This document shows positions 20,966-29,953 of a DNA stretch of 64,000 bases, one piece after another; within the stretch, counting starts at the first letter, position 1, and the number at the start of each line of letters is the position of its first letter. Both the position numbers and the translations under genes were made by a program. Under the pieces are notes generated by a model. The model ran no database searches and was not told where the DNA came from. It worked only from the letters and a program-made list of their open reading frames with translations. Source of the DNA: Leucobacter rhizosphaerae (GTDB taxonomy: Bacteria; Actinomycetota; Actinomycetes; Actinomycetales; Microbacteriaceae); the NCBI RefSeq assembly GCF_022919175.1, contig NZ_CP095043.1:434001-498000 (forward strand), given 5' to 3'.

Positions 20966-21981
20966 CGGGAGAACTGTCAGCTCAGGTCTCGCCCTCCGAG
21001 CTCGGGTACGAGGGCGCGCTCCGGCCCGCGACGCTCGACGAGTTCGTCGGGCAGGCGAAGGTGCGCAGTCAGCTGGGCCTGCTGCTCAACGCGGCCACGA
21101 TGCGGCAGCGGACGCCCGACCACATTCTGCTCGCGGGCCCACCGGGGCTCGGCAAGACGACGCTCTCGATGATCGTGGCGGTGGAGCTCGATAAGCCCTT
21201 GCACCAGACCTCCGGCCCCGCGATCCAGCACGCCGGTGACCTCGCGGCCGTGCTCTCGGCGCTCACCCCGGGGGAGGTGCTCTTCGTCGACGAGATCCAT
21301 CGCATGGCGCGCAGCGCCGAGGAGATGCTCTACCTCGCGATGGAGGATTTCAAGGTCGACATCATGGTCGGCAAGGGCGCGGGAGCCACCTCCGTGCCGC
21401 TCGAGCTCGCCCCCTTCACTCTGGTGGGCGCTACGACTCGCGCCGGTCTGCTGCCGAATCCGCTGCGGGATCGCTTCGGGTTCACCGCGCATCTGGAGTT
21501 CTACTCCGAGGACGAGCTGGCCCGCGTCGTGCGGCGCGCAGCCGGTCTGCTCGACTTCGAGATCTCACCCCGGGGCGTGGACGAGATCGCCCGCCGCTCC
21601 CGCGGCACCCCGCGGATCGCGAACCGGCTGCTCCGACGCGTGCGCGACTACAGTCTCGTGCACGGGACGCCCGGCGACACCCCGAGCGTCGAGGCCGCGC
21701 TGACCCTGTACGACGTGGATCAGCATGGTCTGGACCGCCTGGACCGCGAAGTGCTGCGCGCCGTGGTCGAGCGTTTCAACGGTGGGCCCGTCGGGCTCTC
21801 CACGCTGGCGGTGTCCGTGGGCGAGGAAGCCGAGACGATCGAGGCGGTCGTGGAGCCGTTCCTCGTGCGCGCGGGTCTGCTCACGCGCACCCCTCGTGGC
21901 CGGGTCGCCACGCGCAGTGGCTGGGAGCACGTCGGGATCCCGATTCCGGCACCGCAGGCCGCCCCGCCCACGCTGATCTGA
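20962..21981 (+). CDS. ruvB: Holliday junction branch migration helicase RuvB
   Basis: 339 aa. AAA+ motor with Walker [10 protein letters not shown] (~59-67), Walker B FVDEIH, sensor GATTRAG, arginine-finger region NPLRDRFGF, and a C-terminal winged helix (RTPRGRVAT). Drives branch migration with RuvA. Confidence 0.97.
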   Translation: MTGELSAQVSPSELGYEGALRPATLDEFVGQAKVRSQLGLLLNAATMRQRTPDHILLAGPPGLGKTTLSMIVAVELDKPLHQTSGPAIQHAGDLAAVLSALTPGEVLFVDEIHRMARSAEEMLYLAMEDFKVDIMVGKGAGATSVPLELAPFTLVGATTRAGLLPNPLRDRFGFTAHLEFYSEDELARVVRRAAGLLDFEISPRGVDEIARRSRGTPRIANRLLRRVRDYSLVHGTPGDTPSVEAALTLYDVDQHGLDRLDREVLRAVVERFNGGPVGLSTLAVSVGEEAETIEAVVEPFLVRAGLLTRTPRGRVATRSGWEHVGIPIPAPQAAPPTLI

Positions 21982-22056
21982 CGACATAGCCGGCGGTGGG
22001 GGCAGGGTCACCCGCACTTCACAGCATCGAGGCCGCATCTCACAGCGAGATCACGG

Positions 22057-22062
22057 TAGGCT
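22057..22062 (+). promoter_or_regulatory. Candidate -10 of yajC
   Basis: TAGGCT gives a leader of ~48 nt that ends with GAAAGG (22105-22110) before the yajC GTG, so this promoter yields a normal leadered mRNA. Confidence 0.45.
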
Positions 22063-22116
22063 TGACAGGTCTGTGCGCTCTGCGCCGGCCAGTGCCCGCC
22101 CACCGAAAGGACCATT

Positions 22117-22614
22117 GTGGCTTTGGATCCGATTTCCATCCTTATGTTCGGCCTGATTGCCGTGCTCATCTTCTTCATGTTCCGGAACGGGAAGAAGCGC
22201 CAGGCCGCCATGCAGGCGCTGCAGAACGGACTCCGCCCCGGTGCCGAGGTCATGCTCCAGTCGGGCATCTTCGGAACCGTCGTGTCCATCGATGACGAGG
22301 ACAATCGTCTGACCGTGCAGAGCGGCACGAGCACCATCGTCGTGCACCGCAACGCGGTGTCGCAGATCATCACGCCCGTCGATGCCCCGGACGACGACGT
22401 GGTCGGCTCCGAGCTCGCCCCGGATGACGATCCCGCGTTCGGCGAGCGCATCGCCGAGGAGCGCGCCGCTGCCGGTGAGCCCGTCGAGACGACCGAGGTC
22501 GTCGAGGAGATCGAGATCGTGAGCGATCCCGCGTCGAAGGACGCCGCGGCCAAGGATTCCGCCGCGAAGGAGTCCGACGGGGAGAACGGCCCCGAGACCA
22601 CGCCCAAGGCGTAA
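22117..22614 (+). CDS. yajC: Preprotein translocase subunit YajC
   Basis: 165 aa. A single N-terminal transmembrane helix (~4-24) is followed by RNGKKRQAAMQALQNGLRPGAEVMLQSGIFGTVV, cut here into known family blocks. A Glu/Asp/Ala-rich tail (~95-165) extends beyond the family core. YajC joins SecDF in the Sec holo-translocon. A hairpin terminator separates it from secD. Confidence 0.92.
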   Translation: MALDPISILMFGLIAVLIFFMFRNGKKRQAAMQALQNGLRPGAEVMLQSGIFGTVVSIDDEDNRLTVQSGTSTIVVHRNAVSQIITPVDAPDDDVVGSELAPDDDPAFGERIAEERAAAGEPVETTEVVEEIEIVSDPASKDAAAKDSAAKESDGENGPETTPKA

Positions 22615-22621
22615 GCATGGT

Positions 22622-22656
22622 GGCTGCCGCGGCACGGGTCGCGGCAGCCTTGTCTT
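22622..22656 (+). terminator. Hairpin between yajC and secD
   Basis: GGCTGCCGCG (22622-22631) pairs perfectly with CGCGGCAGCC (22640-22649) over an 8-nt loop, followed by TTGTCTTCC. A partial terminator here would set the YajC to SecDF ratio. Confidence 0.7.
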
Positions 22657-22662
22657 CCACGG

Positions 22663-22668
22663 TATAGA
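22663..22668 (+). promoter_or_regulatory. Candidate -10 of secD
   Basis: TATAGA just after the yajC terminator, 15 nt before the secD TTG start. Suggests secDF has its own promoter. The start codon lacks a good Shine-Dalgarno sequence. Confidence 0.35.
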
Positions 22669-22683
22669 GAAAGCAGTTCAGTC

Positions 22684-24513
22684 TTGGCGTCCACACCTGC
22701 GGTGCGGAGAGCTCGTCGCTCCCTCGTTTTTCTACTGGTCATCATCGTCGGCCTCGTCGGACTGATCACTCTCGGAGTGTTCCGCAGCGACGCGACGTGG
22801 ACGCCGAAGCTCGCACTCGACCTGCAGGGCGGCACGCAGATCCTTCTCGCGGCCGAGCAGACCGACGGCCAGGCCGTGGGCGGTGAGCAGCTGCAGCAGG
22901 CGGTCTCCATCATCCGCCAGCGCGTGGACGCCGCGGGTGTCTCCGAGGCGGAGATCACCACCCAGGGCAGCCAGAACATCTCGGTGTCGATCCCGGGCAA
23001 GGTCGACGACGCGACGCTGCAGCGCATCGAGGCGTCGGCGAAGCTCGACTTCCGCCCCGTACTCGCGGTCGACATCGGCGTGACCGCCGAGACGCCGGGC
23101 GAAGAGGAGGCGACTGCCGAGGGCGCCGACGCGGAGGCCAGCGCTTCCGATGCCGAGTCGACCGGCGATCAGGCCGCTGAGAGCGACGCCTCCCAGGATG
23201 ACGCCGCTGAGAGCACCGACGACGCCGAGTCCACGACGGACACCTCGGCCGTGGATCCCGACCCGCTGCCCGAGGGAGCGGGAGACCTGGCGTGGATCAC
23301 GCCCGAGCTGCAGGAGCAGTTCGACGCCTTCACCTGCACCTCCGACAGCGTGCTCGACACCCGTGATGCACCGGCGGACCGCCCGCTCATCACCTGCCAG
23401 GACAACGGCCTGAAGTACATCCTCGGCCCGGTCGAGCTCGAGGGCGACGTGATCACCGATGCCGTGGCGCAGGCCGAGACCACCCAGACGGGTGCGACGA
23501 CCGGCGGCTGGGTCGTCCAGATCACCATGAACAACAAGGGCACCGAGACCTTCGGCAAGATCAGCACGCGCCTGTACGGTGCCACTGAGCCGCAGAACCA
23601 GTTCGCGTTTGTGCTCGACGGCAGTGTCCTCTCGGCTCCGACCATGCAGGGGCAGATCCTCGACGGTCGCCCCTCGATCAGCGGCGACTTCACGCAGGAG
23701 AGCGCGAAGGCGCTCGCCGACCAGCTGAAGTTCGGTGCGCTGCCGATGGACTTCACCGTGCAGAGCCAGGAGGACATCTCCTCGACGCTCGGCTCGAATC
23801 AGCTGCAGGCCGGGTTGCTCGCGGGTCTCATCGGCCTGGTGCTCGTGGTCATCTACTCGATGTTCCAGTACCGCGCACTCGGCACGCTGACGATCGCCTC
23901 CCTCGCGATCGCCGCGATCCTCACGTACCTCTTGCTCACCTTCTTCTCGTGGCGCCAGGGCTACCGGCTCTCCCTCGCCGGCGTCGCCGGCATCATCGTC
24001 GCGGTCGGGTTCACCGCGGACTCGTTCATCGTGTACTTCGAGCGCGTCCGAGACGCGCTGCGCGACGGGTTCTCGATCGACGGGGCCATCGAGAACGGCT
24101 GGAAGCGCGCCTTCCGCACGATTCTGGCCTCCGACGGCGTGAACTTCCTCGCCGCGGTGATTCTCTTCATCCTCGCGGTCGGCAACGTCAAGGGTTTCGC
24201 GTTCACCCTCGGTCTCACCACGCTCGTGGACGTGCTCGTCGTAGCGCTCTTCACGCACCCGATGATGGTGCTGCTCGGGCGCACGCGCTTCTACCGCGAG
24301 GGCCACCCGGCCTCGGGCCTCGACCCCCGTCGCCTCGGCGCGATCTACCGCGGTCGCGCGCAGTTCCGCGCACCGGTCATCGCGTCCAAGGGAGCGGGCA
24401 AAAAGAACGCCCGAAGCCAGCGCGAGGCCGAACGACGACAGACCATCGCAGAGCGGAAGGCCGCCGAGTCCTCCGGAACCCCGGCGACGACCACCGCCGG
24501 AAAGGAGAGCTGA
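22684..24513 (+). CDS. secD: Protein translocase subunit SecD
   Basis: 609 aa from a TTG start. TM1 (~15-34), then LALDLQGGTQILL and IIRQRVDAAGVSEAEITTQG, the conserved P1 head. A ~65-residue Ala/Glu/Asp/Ser-rich insert (~140-205) interrupts the periplasmic region. The C-terminal five-helix bundle (~375-540) has GVAGIIVAVGFTADSFIVYFE. Uses the proton motive force to pull proteins out of SecYEG. secF follows after 1 bp. Confidence 0.95.
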   Translation: MASTPAVRRARRSLVFLLVIIVGLVGLITLGVFRSDATWTPKLALDLQGGTQILLAAEQTDGQAVGGEQLQQAVSIIRQRVDAAGVSEAEITTQGSQNISVSIPGKVDDATLQRIEASAKLDFRPVLAVDIGVTAETPGEEEATAEGADAEASASDAESTGDQAAESDASQDDAAESTDDAESTTDTSAVDPDPLPEGAGDLAWITPELQEQFDAFTCTSDSVLDTRDAPADRPLITCQDNGLKYILGPVELEGDVITDAVAQAETTQTGATTGGWVVQITMNNKGTETFGKISTRLYGATEPQNQFAFVLDGSVLSAPTMQGQILDGRPSISGDFTQESAKALADQLKFGALPMDFTVQSQEDISSTLGSNQLQAGLLAGLIGLVLVVIYSMFQYRALGTLTIASLAIAAILTYLLLTFFSWRQGYRLSLAGVAGIIVAVGFTADSFIVYFERVRDALRDGFSIDGAIENGWKRAFRTILASDGVNFLAAVILFILAVGNVKGFAFTLGLTTLVDVLVVALFTHPMMVLLGRTRFYREGHPASGLDPRRLGAIYRGRAQFRAPVIASKGAGKKNARSQREAERRQTIAERKAAESSGTPATTTAGKES

Positions 24514-24514
24514 C

Positions 24515-25555
24515 ATGGCTCGCTCATTCTCCGAGTTCGGAAACGCCCTCTACACCGGTGAGAAGTCGATCAACTTCATCGGCCGCCGGAAGACGTGGTA
24601 CACGATCTCCGCGGTGCTGATCCTCATCGCGATCCTCGGACCGCTGCTCCGCGGCGGGTTCACCTTCGGCATCGAGTTCACCGGCGGCAGCCAGTTCCAG
24701 GTCCACCTGGAGCAGGGTCAGGATCGGGACCCGCAGATCGCCGAGGAGGCGGTCCGAGAGGTCCTGCCCTCCAGTGCCCCGCGCGTGTCCCAGCTCGGCC
24801 CGACGGACATCCGCGTGCAGACCGAAGCGCTGAAGGACGCTGAGAACCAGGAGGTCACGGCGGCACTCGCCGAGGGCTACGGCGTCGAGGAAGCCGACGT
24901 GACGTATTCGTTCATCGGGCCCGCCTGGGGACAGGACATCACGCGCCAGGCGATCATCGCGCTCATCGTCTTCATCGTCTTCGCCACGCTGGTGATGGCG
25001 CTCTACTTCCGCACGTGGAAGATGTCGATGGCCGCGATGGTCGCGCTCTTCCACGACCTCATCATCACCGCGGGGATCTACGGGATCTCGGGCTTCGAGA
25101 TCACCCCGGCAGCGATGATCGGCTTCCTCACCATCCTCGGTTACTCCCTCTACGACACCGTCGTGGTCTTCGACAAGATCCGCGAGAACACGTCGCCCGG
25201 GGAGATGAGCGATCGCCGCACCTTTGCGGAATCGGTCAACCTCGGCGTCAACCAGACCCTCGTGCGCTCGATCAACACCTCGGTCGTCGCGCTGCTTCCT
25301 GTGGGTTCGATCCTCTTCATCGGTGCGTTCGTGCTCGGTGCGGGCACGCTCCGCGATATCTCGCTCGCGCTCTTCATCGGTATCTTCGTCGGGGCGTACT
25401 CCACCATCTTCATCGCCGCACCGGTCTACGCGCAGCTCCGACAGGATGAGCCGTCGATCAAGGACCGCGATGCGAAGGTGCTCCGCGCTCGCGCAAAGGA
25501 ATCCGCCGATTCCGACGCCGATACCGCAGAGTCCGAGGCCGCGACCGCACGCTAG
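24515..25555 (+). CDS. secF: Protein translocase subunit SecF
   Basis: 346 aa. TM1 (~27-45), then FTFGIEFTGGSQFQ, and the five-helix bundle with FHDLIITAGIYGISGFEI and ILGYSLYDTVVVFDKIREN, the SecF signature. Partner of SecD; an AAGGAGAGC ribosome binding site lies inside the end of secD. The C-terminus is Asp/Ala/Glu-rich. Confidence 0.96.
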   Translation: MARSFSEFGNALYTGEKSINFIGRRKTWYTISAVLILIAILGPLLRGGFTFGIEFTGGSQFQVHLEQGQDRDPQIAEEAVREVLPSSAPRVSQLGPTDIRVQTEALKDAENQEVTAALAEGYGVEEADVTYSFIGPAWGQDITRQAIIALIVFIVFATLVMALYFRTWKMSMAAMVALFHDLIITAGIYGISGFEITPAAMIGFLTILGYSLYDTVVVFDKIRENTSPGEMSDRRTFAESVNLGVNQTLVRSINTSVVALLPVGSILFIGAFVLGAGTLRDISLALFIGIFVGAYSTIFIAAPVYAQLRQDEPSIKDRDAKVLRARAKESADSDADTAESEAATAR

Positions 25556-25611
25556 CCTCGCGGCCTGCGGGCCGCCGTTCCGGCGTTTTCTGGGAATGCC
25601 ATCGTGTGGTG

Positions 25612-25617
25612 TAGCGT
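25612..25617 (+). promoter_or_regulatory. Candidate -10 of rel
   Basis: TAGCGT gives a short leader carrying GGGAGG ahead of the rel GTG. Indicates that rel is transcribed apart from secF. Confidence 0.45.
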
Positions 25618-25641
25618 TCTATCAGTCGAGGGAGGTAGCAC

Positions 25642-27891
25642 GTGGCAGTGAACGATACCGCGCAGAGCGGCACTCCGTCGCTGCGTCGACTCGTGCCGCG
25701 AATCTTCTCCCGGGGGAGCGCACCCGGGGCGGTCGACCAGCTCGTCCGCACGGTGCGCAGCAACCACCCGCGCGCCGACCTCTCGATGATCGAGCGCGCG
25801 TACACGGTCGCCGAGCGCGCGCACCGCGGCCAGAAGCGGCGGAGCGGTGAGCCGTACATCACCCACCCGATCGCGGTGGCCCAGATCCTCGCCGATCTCG
25901 GCATCGCACCGGTCGCGATCGCGGCTGCCCTGCTGCACGACACCGTCGAGGATACGGAGTACTCGCTCGACCAGCTGACCGCCGAGTTCGGCGAAGAGGT
26001 CGCGATGCTCGTCGACGGCGTGACGAAGCTCGACAAGCTCAAGTACGGCGATTCCGCGCAGGCGGAAACGGTGCGCAAGATGGTGGTCGCGATGTCGCGC
26101 GATATCCGTGTGCTCGTGATCAAACTCGCCGACCGGCTCCACAACGCGCGCACCTGGGGCTTCGTCTCCAGCGACTCCGCGAAGCGCAAAGCGCAGGAGA
26201 CGCTCGAGATCTACGCACCGCTCGCGCACCGTCTCGGCATCCAGTCGATGAAGTCGGAGCTCGAGGATCTCTCTTTCGCGGTGCTGAAGCCGAAGCTCTA
26301 CGCCGAGATCGAGAATCTCGTCAGCCAGCGCAACCCGCAGCGCGACGAGGTCGTGGGAGCGGTGATCCAGTCGATCGAGACGGATCTGCGCGAGGCGAAG
26401 ATCCGCGGCGAGGTGACGGGGCGTCCCAAGGAGCTCTACTCGATCTATCAGAAGATGATCGTGCGGGGCCGCGACTTCGACGACATCTACGACCTCGTCG
26501 GCATCCGGGTGCTGGTCGCCTCGATCCGGGACTGCTACGCGGTGCTCGGTGCCGTGCACGCGCGGTGGACGCCGATCCCGGGCAGGTTCAAGGACTACAT
26601 CGCCACCCCCAAGTTCAACTTGTACCAGTCGCTGCACACCACGGTGATCGGTCCCGACGGCCGCGCCGTCGAGATCCAGATCCGCACGGTGGAGATGCAC
26701 CAGCGCGCCGAGTTCGGTGTGGCGGCGCACTGGAAGTACAAGCAGCGTCAGCAGGGGCAGCAGCAGCCGAGCTCCAACGACATGGCGTGGCTCGCCCACA
26801 TCTCCGACTGGCAGGCCGAGACCGAGGATCCGAGCGAGTTCCTCGATGCACTGCGCTTCGAGATCGGGGCCAAGGAGGTCTACGTCTTCACCCCCAAGGG
26901 CCGGGTCGTCGGGCTGCCGGCCGGGGGCACGACGGTCGACTTCGCCTACGCCGTGCACACCGAGGTGGGGCACCGAACGATGGGTGCCCGGGTGAACGGG
27001 CGTCTCGTGCCGCTCGAGACGCCGCTGCAGAACGGCGACGTCGTCGAAGTCTTCACGTCGAAGGACCCGAATGCCGGGCCGAACAAGTCCTGGCTCACCT
27101 TCGTCAAGAGCAAGCGCGCCCAGAACAAGATCCGGCAGTGGTTCACGAAAGAGCGCCGCGACGAGGCCGCGGAGACCGGCAAGGTCGAGATCACGAAAGC
27201 GCTTCGCAAGCAGGGCATGCCGCTCCACCAGGTCATGAACTCGGCCGCGTTGCAGCAGGTCGCACTTCAGCTCCGGCTCGCCGACGTGACCGCGCTCTAC
27301 GCCGCGGTCGGAGAAGGGCATGTCTCCGCCCAGTCGGTGATCGAGAAGGTCTCGGCCCTGGTCTTTGACGACCAGGTGTCGTCGGAGCCCGCGCTCGCGA
27401 CGCTGCCCATTATCGAGTCGCCGCGGACCTCGAAGGCCTCGGCCACGAGCGGGGTCGTCGTGACGGGCGCCTCCGATGTGCTCGCGAAGCTCGCGAAGTG
27501 CTGCACGCCCGTACCCGGTGATGAGATCCGCGGATTCGTCACGAAGGGGCAGGGGGTCTCGGTGCACCGCGTGAACTGCCACAACTTCCAGGAGCTGCAG
27601 CACCAGCAGGAGCGGCTCATCGACGTGGAGTGGGCGCCGACGTCGAAGAGCGTCTTCCTCGTGCAGATCCAGGTCGAGGCGCTCGACCGGTCCGGATTGC
27701 TCTCCGACGTCACCCGCACGCTCTCCGAGCATCACGTCAACATCCTCTCGGCGTCCGTGAACACGTCCACCTCCCGCCTCGCGATCAGCAAGTTCGTCTT
27801 CGAGATGGCGAATGCGACGCACCTCGAGCACGTGCTGAACGCCGTGCGCCGCATCGACGGCGTCTACGACGTCTATCGCATCCAAAGCTGA
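25642..27891 (+). CDS. rel: Bifunctional (p)ppGpp synthetase/hydrolase, Rel
   Basis: 749 aa. HD hydrolase domain (THPIAVA at ~74, LLHDTVEDT at ~98), synthetase domain with the RFKDYIATPKFNLYQSLHT signature (~313-331), TGS domain (~415-475, YVFTPKGRVVGLPAG), zinc-finger region with CCTP and an ACT domain (~670-749). The intact HD motif marks a bifunctional enzyme of the stringent response. GTG start with GGGAGG ~8 nt upstream. The apt gene that often lies between secF and rel is absent. Confidence 0.97.
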   Translation: MAVNDTAQSGTPSLRRLVPRIFSRGSAPGAVDQLVRTVRSNHPRADLSMIERAYTVAERAHRGQKRRSGEPYITHPIAVAQILADLGIAPVAIAAALLHDTVEDTEYSLDQLTAEFGEEVAMLVDGVTKLDKLKYGDSAQAETVRKMVVAMSRDIRVLVIKLADRLHNARTWGFVSSDSAKRKAQETLEIYAPLAHRLGIQSMKSELEDLSFAVLKPKLYAEIENLVSQRNPQRDEVVGAVIQSIETDLREAKIRGEVTGRPKELYSIYQKMIVRGRDFDDIYDLVGIRVLVASIRDCYAVLGAVHARWTPIPGRFKDYIATPKFNLYQSLHTTVIGPDGRAVEIQIRTVEMHQRAEFGVAAHWKYKQRQQGQQQPSSNDMAWLAHISDWQAETEDPSEFLDALRFEIGAKEVYVFTPKGRVVGLPAGGTTVDFAYAVHTEVGHRTMGARVNGRLVPLETPLQNGDVVEVFTSKDPNAGPNKSWLTFVKSKRAQNKIRQWFTKERRDEAAETGKVEITKALRKQGMPLHQVMNSAALQQVALQLRLADVTALYAAVGEGHVSAQSVIEKVSALVFDDQVSSEPALATLPIIESPRTSKASATSGVVVTGASDVLAKLAKCCTPVPGDEIRGFVTKGQGVSVHRVNCHNFQELQHQQERLIDVEWAPTSKSVFLVQIQVEALDRSGLLSDVTRTLSEHHVNILSASVNTSTSRLAISKFVFEMANATHLEHVLNAVRRIDGVYDVYRIQS

Positions 27892-27927
27892 CCGGCGCGG
27901 GCGCATCCGGAGCTGACCGGCGCGGGC
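27886..27927. repeat. 17-bp direct repeat at the rel stop codon
   Basis: AGCTGACCGGCGCGGGC occurs at 27886-27902 and 27911-27927, a 25-bp period. The first copy contains the rel stop codon. It looks like a small tandem duplication between two convergent genes. Confidence 0.6.
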
Positions 27928-27931
27928 CGGT

Positions 27932-28525
27932 TCACCCCGCGCATCGTTCGAGTCGTGCCAGCGCCTGCGCCCGGAACGGCCGCCCGGCGGACCGGAGGCG
28001 CTCGTGGAGTCGTTCCGCGCCGTCGGGTGCCCGCCCCAGCAGCAGACGGCAGGCGACGTGGTCGGTTCGAGTGAAGTCCGCGGGGCTGCGGAGCAGGTCG
28101 AAGACGGTCCGGAGCGGCGACGTGACGAGCGCCTGATCCAGGGGGACCAGGTCACCCGGTACGAACTGGAACTCGTGCAGCTCCACGATGCGGGACGCGG
28201 TGCGGAAGGCCCGCCGCGAACCGCGCATGGCGAAGTGGAGCGGTGTTCCCGGGTCGCGCGCGGCGCCCCAGATCCACGCGGCCACACGCTGCACCGCGAT
28301 GCGCTGCTCGGTGAGCCAGGGAGCGAGGGCGTGCGCCCGCACCCGCGGGGTCTCGGGCCATCCGACCGGTCGGGTTCCAGGACCGCACCGGACGAGGGTG
28401 CCGCGGTGCAGCTCGGCCGACCGAATGGCGACGGGCCAAAGATCCGTGCGGGGGATCGCGGAGAGCGTGGGCGCGAGGAGATGCGGCCCGCTCGTCGCGC
28501 GGGGAGGGGAGGTCGGGAGTGCCAT
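27932..28525 (-). CDS. AbiEi-like (type IV antitoxin family) protein, function uncertain
   Basis: 197 aa. The middle part (APWLTEQRIAVQRVAAWIWGA, then a basic strand region) and LVTSPLRTVFDLLRSPADFTRTDHVACRLLL resemble the C-terminal region of actinobacterial AbiEi-family proteins, which carry a VTSPLRTAIDL-like phrase. The usual N-terminal winged helix is not obvious. No toxin-like nucleotidyltransferase is adjacent, so a working type IV toxin-antitoxin pair is unlikely. Convergent with rel. Confidence 0.5.
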   Translation of the reverse strand: MALPTSPPRATSGPHLLAPTLSAIPRTDLWPVAIRSAELHRGTLVRCGPGTRPVGWPETPRVRAHALAPWLTEQRIAVQRVAAWIWGAARDPGTPLHFAMRGSRRAFRTASRIVELHEFQFVPGDLVPLDQALVTSPLRTVFDLLRSPADFTRTDHVACRLLLGRAPDGAERLHERLRSAGRPFRAQALARLERCAG

Positions 28526-28610
28526 GACCCCATCTTCACCCCACGGCGGCGCCCACTCTCGATGACGGCGCGATCTGTGGACAACGCACCCCGAGGATCA
28601 CGCCGGACCC

Positions 28611-28640
28611 CCTCGGGGGACGGAGACTCAGTCCCCGAGG
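28611..28640 (-). terminator. Hairpin overlapping the stop codon of the DUF349 gene
   Basis: CCTCGGGG (28611-28618) pairs with CCCCGAGG (28633-28640). On the minus strand the 5' arm is in the last codons of the DUF349 gene, with the stop codon in the loop. No U tract. Confidence 0.4.
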
Positions 28641-29875
28641 GCGGCGAGCCAGGACTGCTGCGTCTGCAGCTTCGCCTCGGCATCCGACACGGCACGCGTG
28701 TCGCCCGCCGCACGTGCGGCCTCGACCTCGGTCGTGAGCTCCGCGATCGACGCCTCGAGCTGCCCGCGAAGGCCCTCGCTGCGCGCCTTGGTCTCGGGGT
28801 TCGACTTCCGCCAGTGCTCCTCCTCGAGACCCTTCACGTGGTCCTCGATCTTGCGCAGACGCCCTTCGATGTCGCGGAGCGCCTCCCGCGGCACGCGCCC
28901 GAGCTCATCCCAGCGGAGCTGGATCGCGGTCAGCGCCTTGCGCGCCGAGGTGTGCTGGGTCTCCGACAGGATCGGCTCCGCCTCGTCGAGCAGGGCCTGC
29001 TTCGCGACGAGGTTCGCGGTGTACTCCTCGTTCGTCTGCGCCGTCTCCGCCGCCTTCGCGTCGTAGAGCACGTCGCCGGCGGCCTTGAACCGCGCCCACA
29101 GCTGGTCATCGAGCTTGCGGCTCGCACGTCCGGCGGCCTTCCACTCGTCGAGCAGGTCGCGATAGGCGGGGATGCCGTCGATGCCCTTCGGCGCCAGGGC
29201 CTCCGCGGCGGCGATGATCCGCTCCTTGCGCTGCTTCACGTCCTTGTTGTTGGAGTCCATCTGTGCGAAGTGGGCGCGCCGCGCGGTATCGAAGGTCTGA
29301 CGCGCCGACCGGAAGCGCTTCCAGAGCGCATCCGCCTGCCCCTTGGGCACCTGGGGACCGTTCTTCTGAGCCGTCTGCCAGTCGGCGAAGAGCTGCTCGA
29401 ACGCGAGGCTCGTGTCCTTCCAGCGGATGGACGCCTCAGGCTGCGCCGCGAGCCGCTCGGCCTCGGTGATGATCGCCTCGCGCTTGGCGAGGGCCTCCTG
29501 CCGCGCCGCGTCGCGCTCGGCCTGCTGCTTCTCGGTGAGCTCAGCGGCCTTGCCACCGAGCTTGTCGACGCGTGCGCGCAGTGCCGCCAGGTCGCCGACC
29601 GCGGCCGGCTCGACGAGCTGCTGCTGCAGCTTGGCGACGGTGCCGGCGACGGAGGCCTCGGCGGTGCCGCGGGCGATGCGCGCCTCGAGCAGGGTGACCT
29701 GACCCTCGAGATCGGCGTACTTCCGCGTGAAGTAGGCGAGCGCCTCTTCCGGTGTACCGTCGGGGAACGACCCCACGGCGCGCTCGGTGTCGCCCTCTCG
29801 GACGTATACCGTGCGTTCCTCGTCGACTCGGCCCCAGGGGGTTTCGTTGGTCGCTTCGCTCACCGTGCTACTCAC
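28628..29875 (-). CDS. DUF349 domain-containing coiled-coil protein
   Basis: 415 aa, almost entirely helical. Repeated DUF349 units of the form LWKRFRSARQTFDTARRAHFAQ and LWARFKAAGDVLYDAKAAE span ~150-375, with heptad-rich ends. Function unknown. Adjacency to rarA, divergently here, is usual in Actinobacteria. Start uncertain: GTG 29875 is the longest, while GTG 29863 has AGGTGAG upstream and may be the true one. Confidence 0.82.
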   Translation of the reverse strand: MSSTVSEATNETPWGRVDEERTVYVREGDTERAVGSFPDGTPEEALAYFTRKYADLEGQVTLLEARIARGTAEASVAGTVAKLQQQLVEPAAVGDLAALRARVDKLGGKAAELTEKQQAERDAARQEALAKREAIITEAERLAAQPEASIRWKDTSLAFEQLFADWQTAQKNGPQVPKGQADALWKRFRSARQTFDTARRAHFAQMDSNNKDVKQRKERIIAAAEALAPKGIDGIPAYRDLLDEWKAAGRASRKLDDQLWARFKAAGDVLYDAKAAETAQTNEEYTANLVAKQALLDEAEPILSETQHTSARKALTAIQLRWDELGRVPREALRDIEGRLRKIEDHVKGLEEEHWRKSNPETKARSEGLRGQLEASIAELTTEVEAARAAGDTRAVSDAEAKLQTQQSWLAALGD

Positions 29876-29889
29876 CTGTCAGTTGTGGG

Positions 29890-29907
29890 GTCGGCGGAAT
29901 CGCCGAC
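29890..29907. other. 7-bp palindrome between the DUF349 gene and rarA
   Basis: GTCGGCG (29890-29896) and CGCCGAC (29901-29907) flank GAAT, midway between two divergent starts. Could be an operator or hairpin; no regulator is recognised. Confidence 0.3.
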
Positions 29908-29941
29908 ATGACTCTCCCACTATGCCATAGCCCGGCATCGA

Positions 29942-29947
29942 TAGCAT
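29942..29947 (+). promoter_or_regulatory. -10 box of rarA, leaderless spacing
   Basis: TAGCAT ends 6 nt before the rarA GTG at 29954; no Shine-Dalgarno sequence. Confidence 0.5.
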
Positions 29948-29953
29948 GGCCTG

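Noticed and set aside
27932..28525. Functional type IV toxin-antitoxin system
   Set aside because: No adjacent AbiEii-like nucleotidyltransferase; only partial AbiEi similarity.
25552..28713. 1053-codon minus-strand open frame across rel and its neighbour
   Set aside because: Composition is that of an antisense shadow; it covers the whole of rel and the convergent AbiEi-like gene in another frame.
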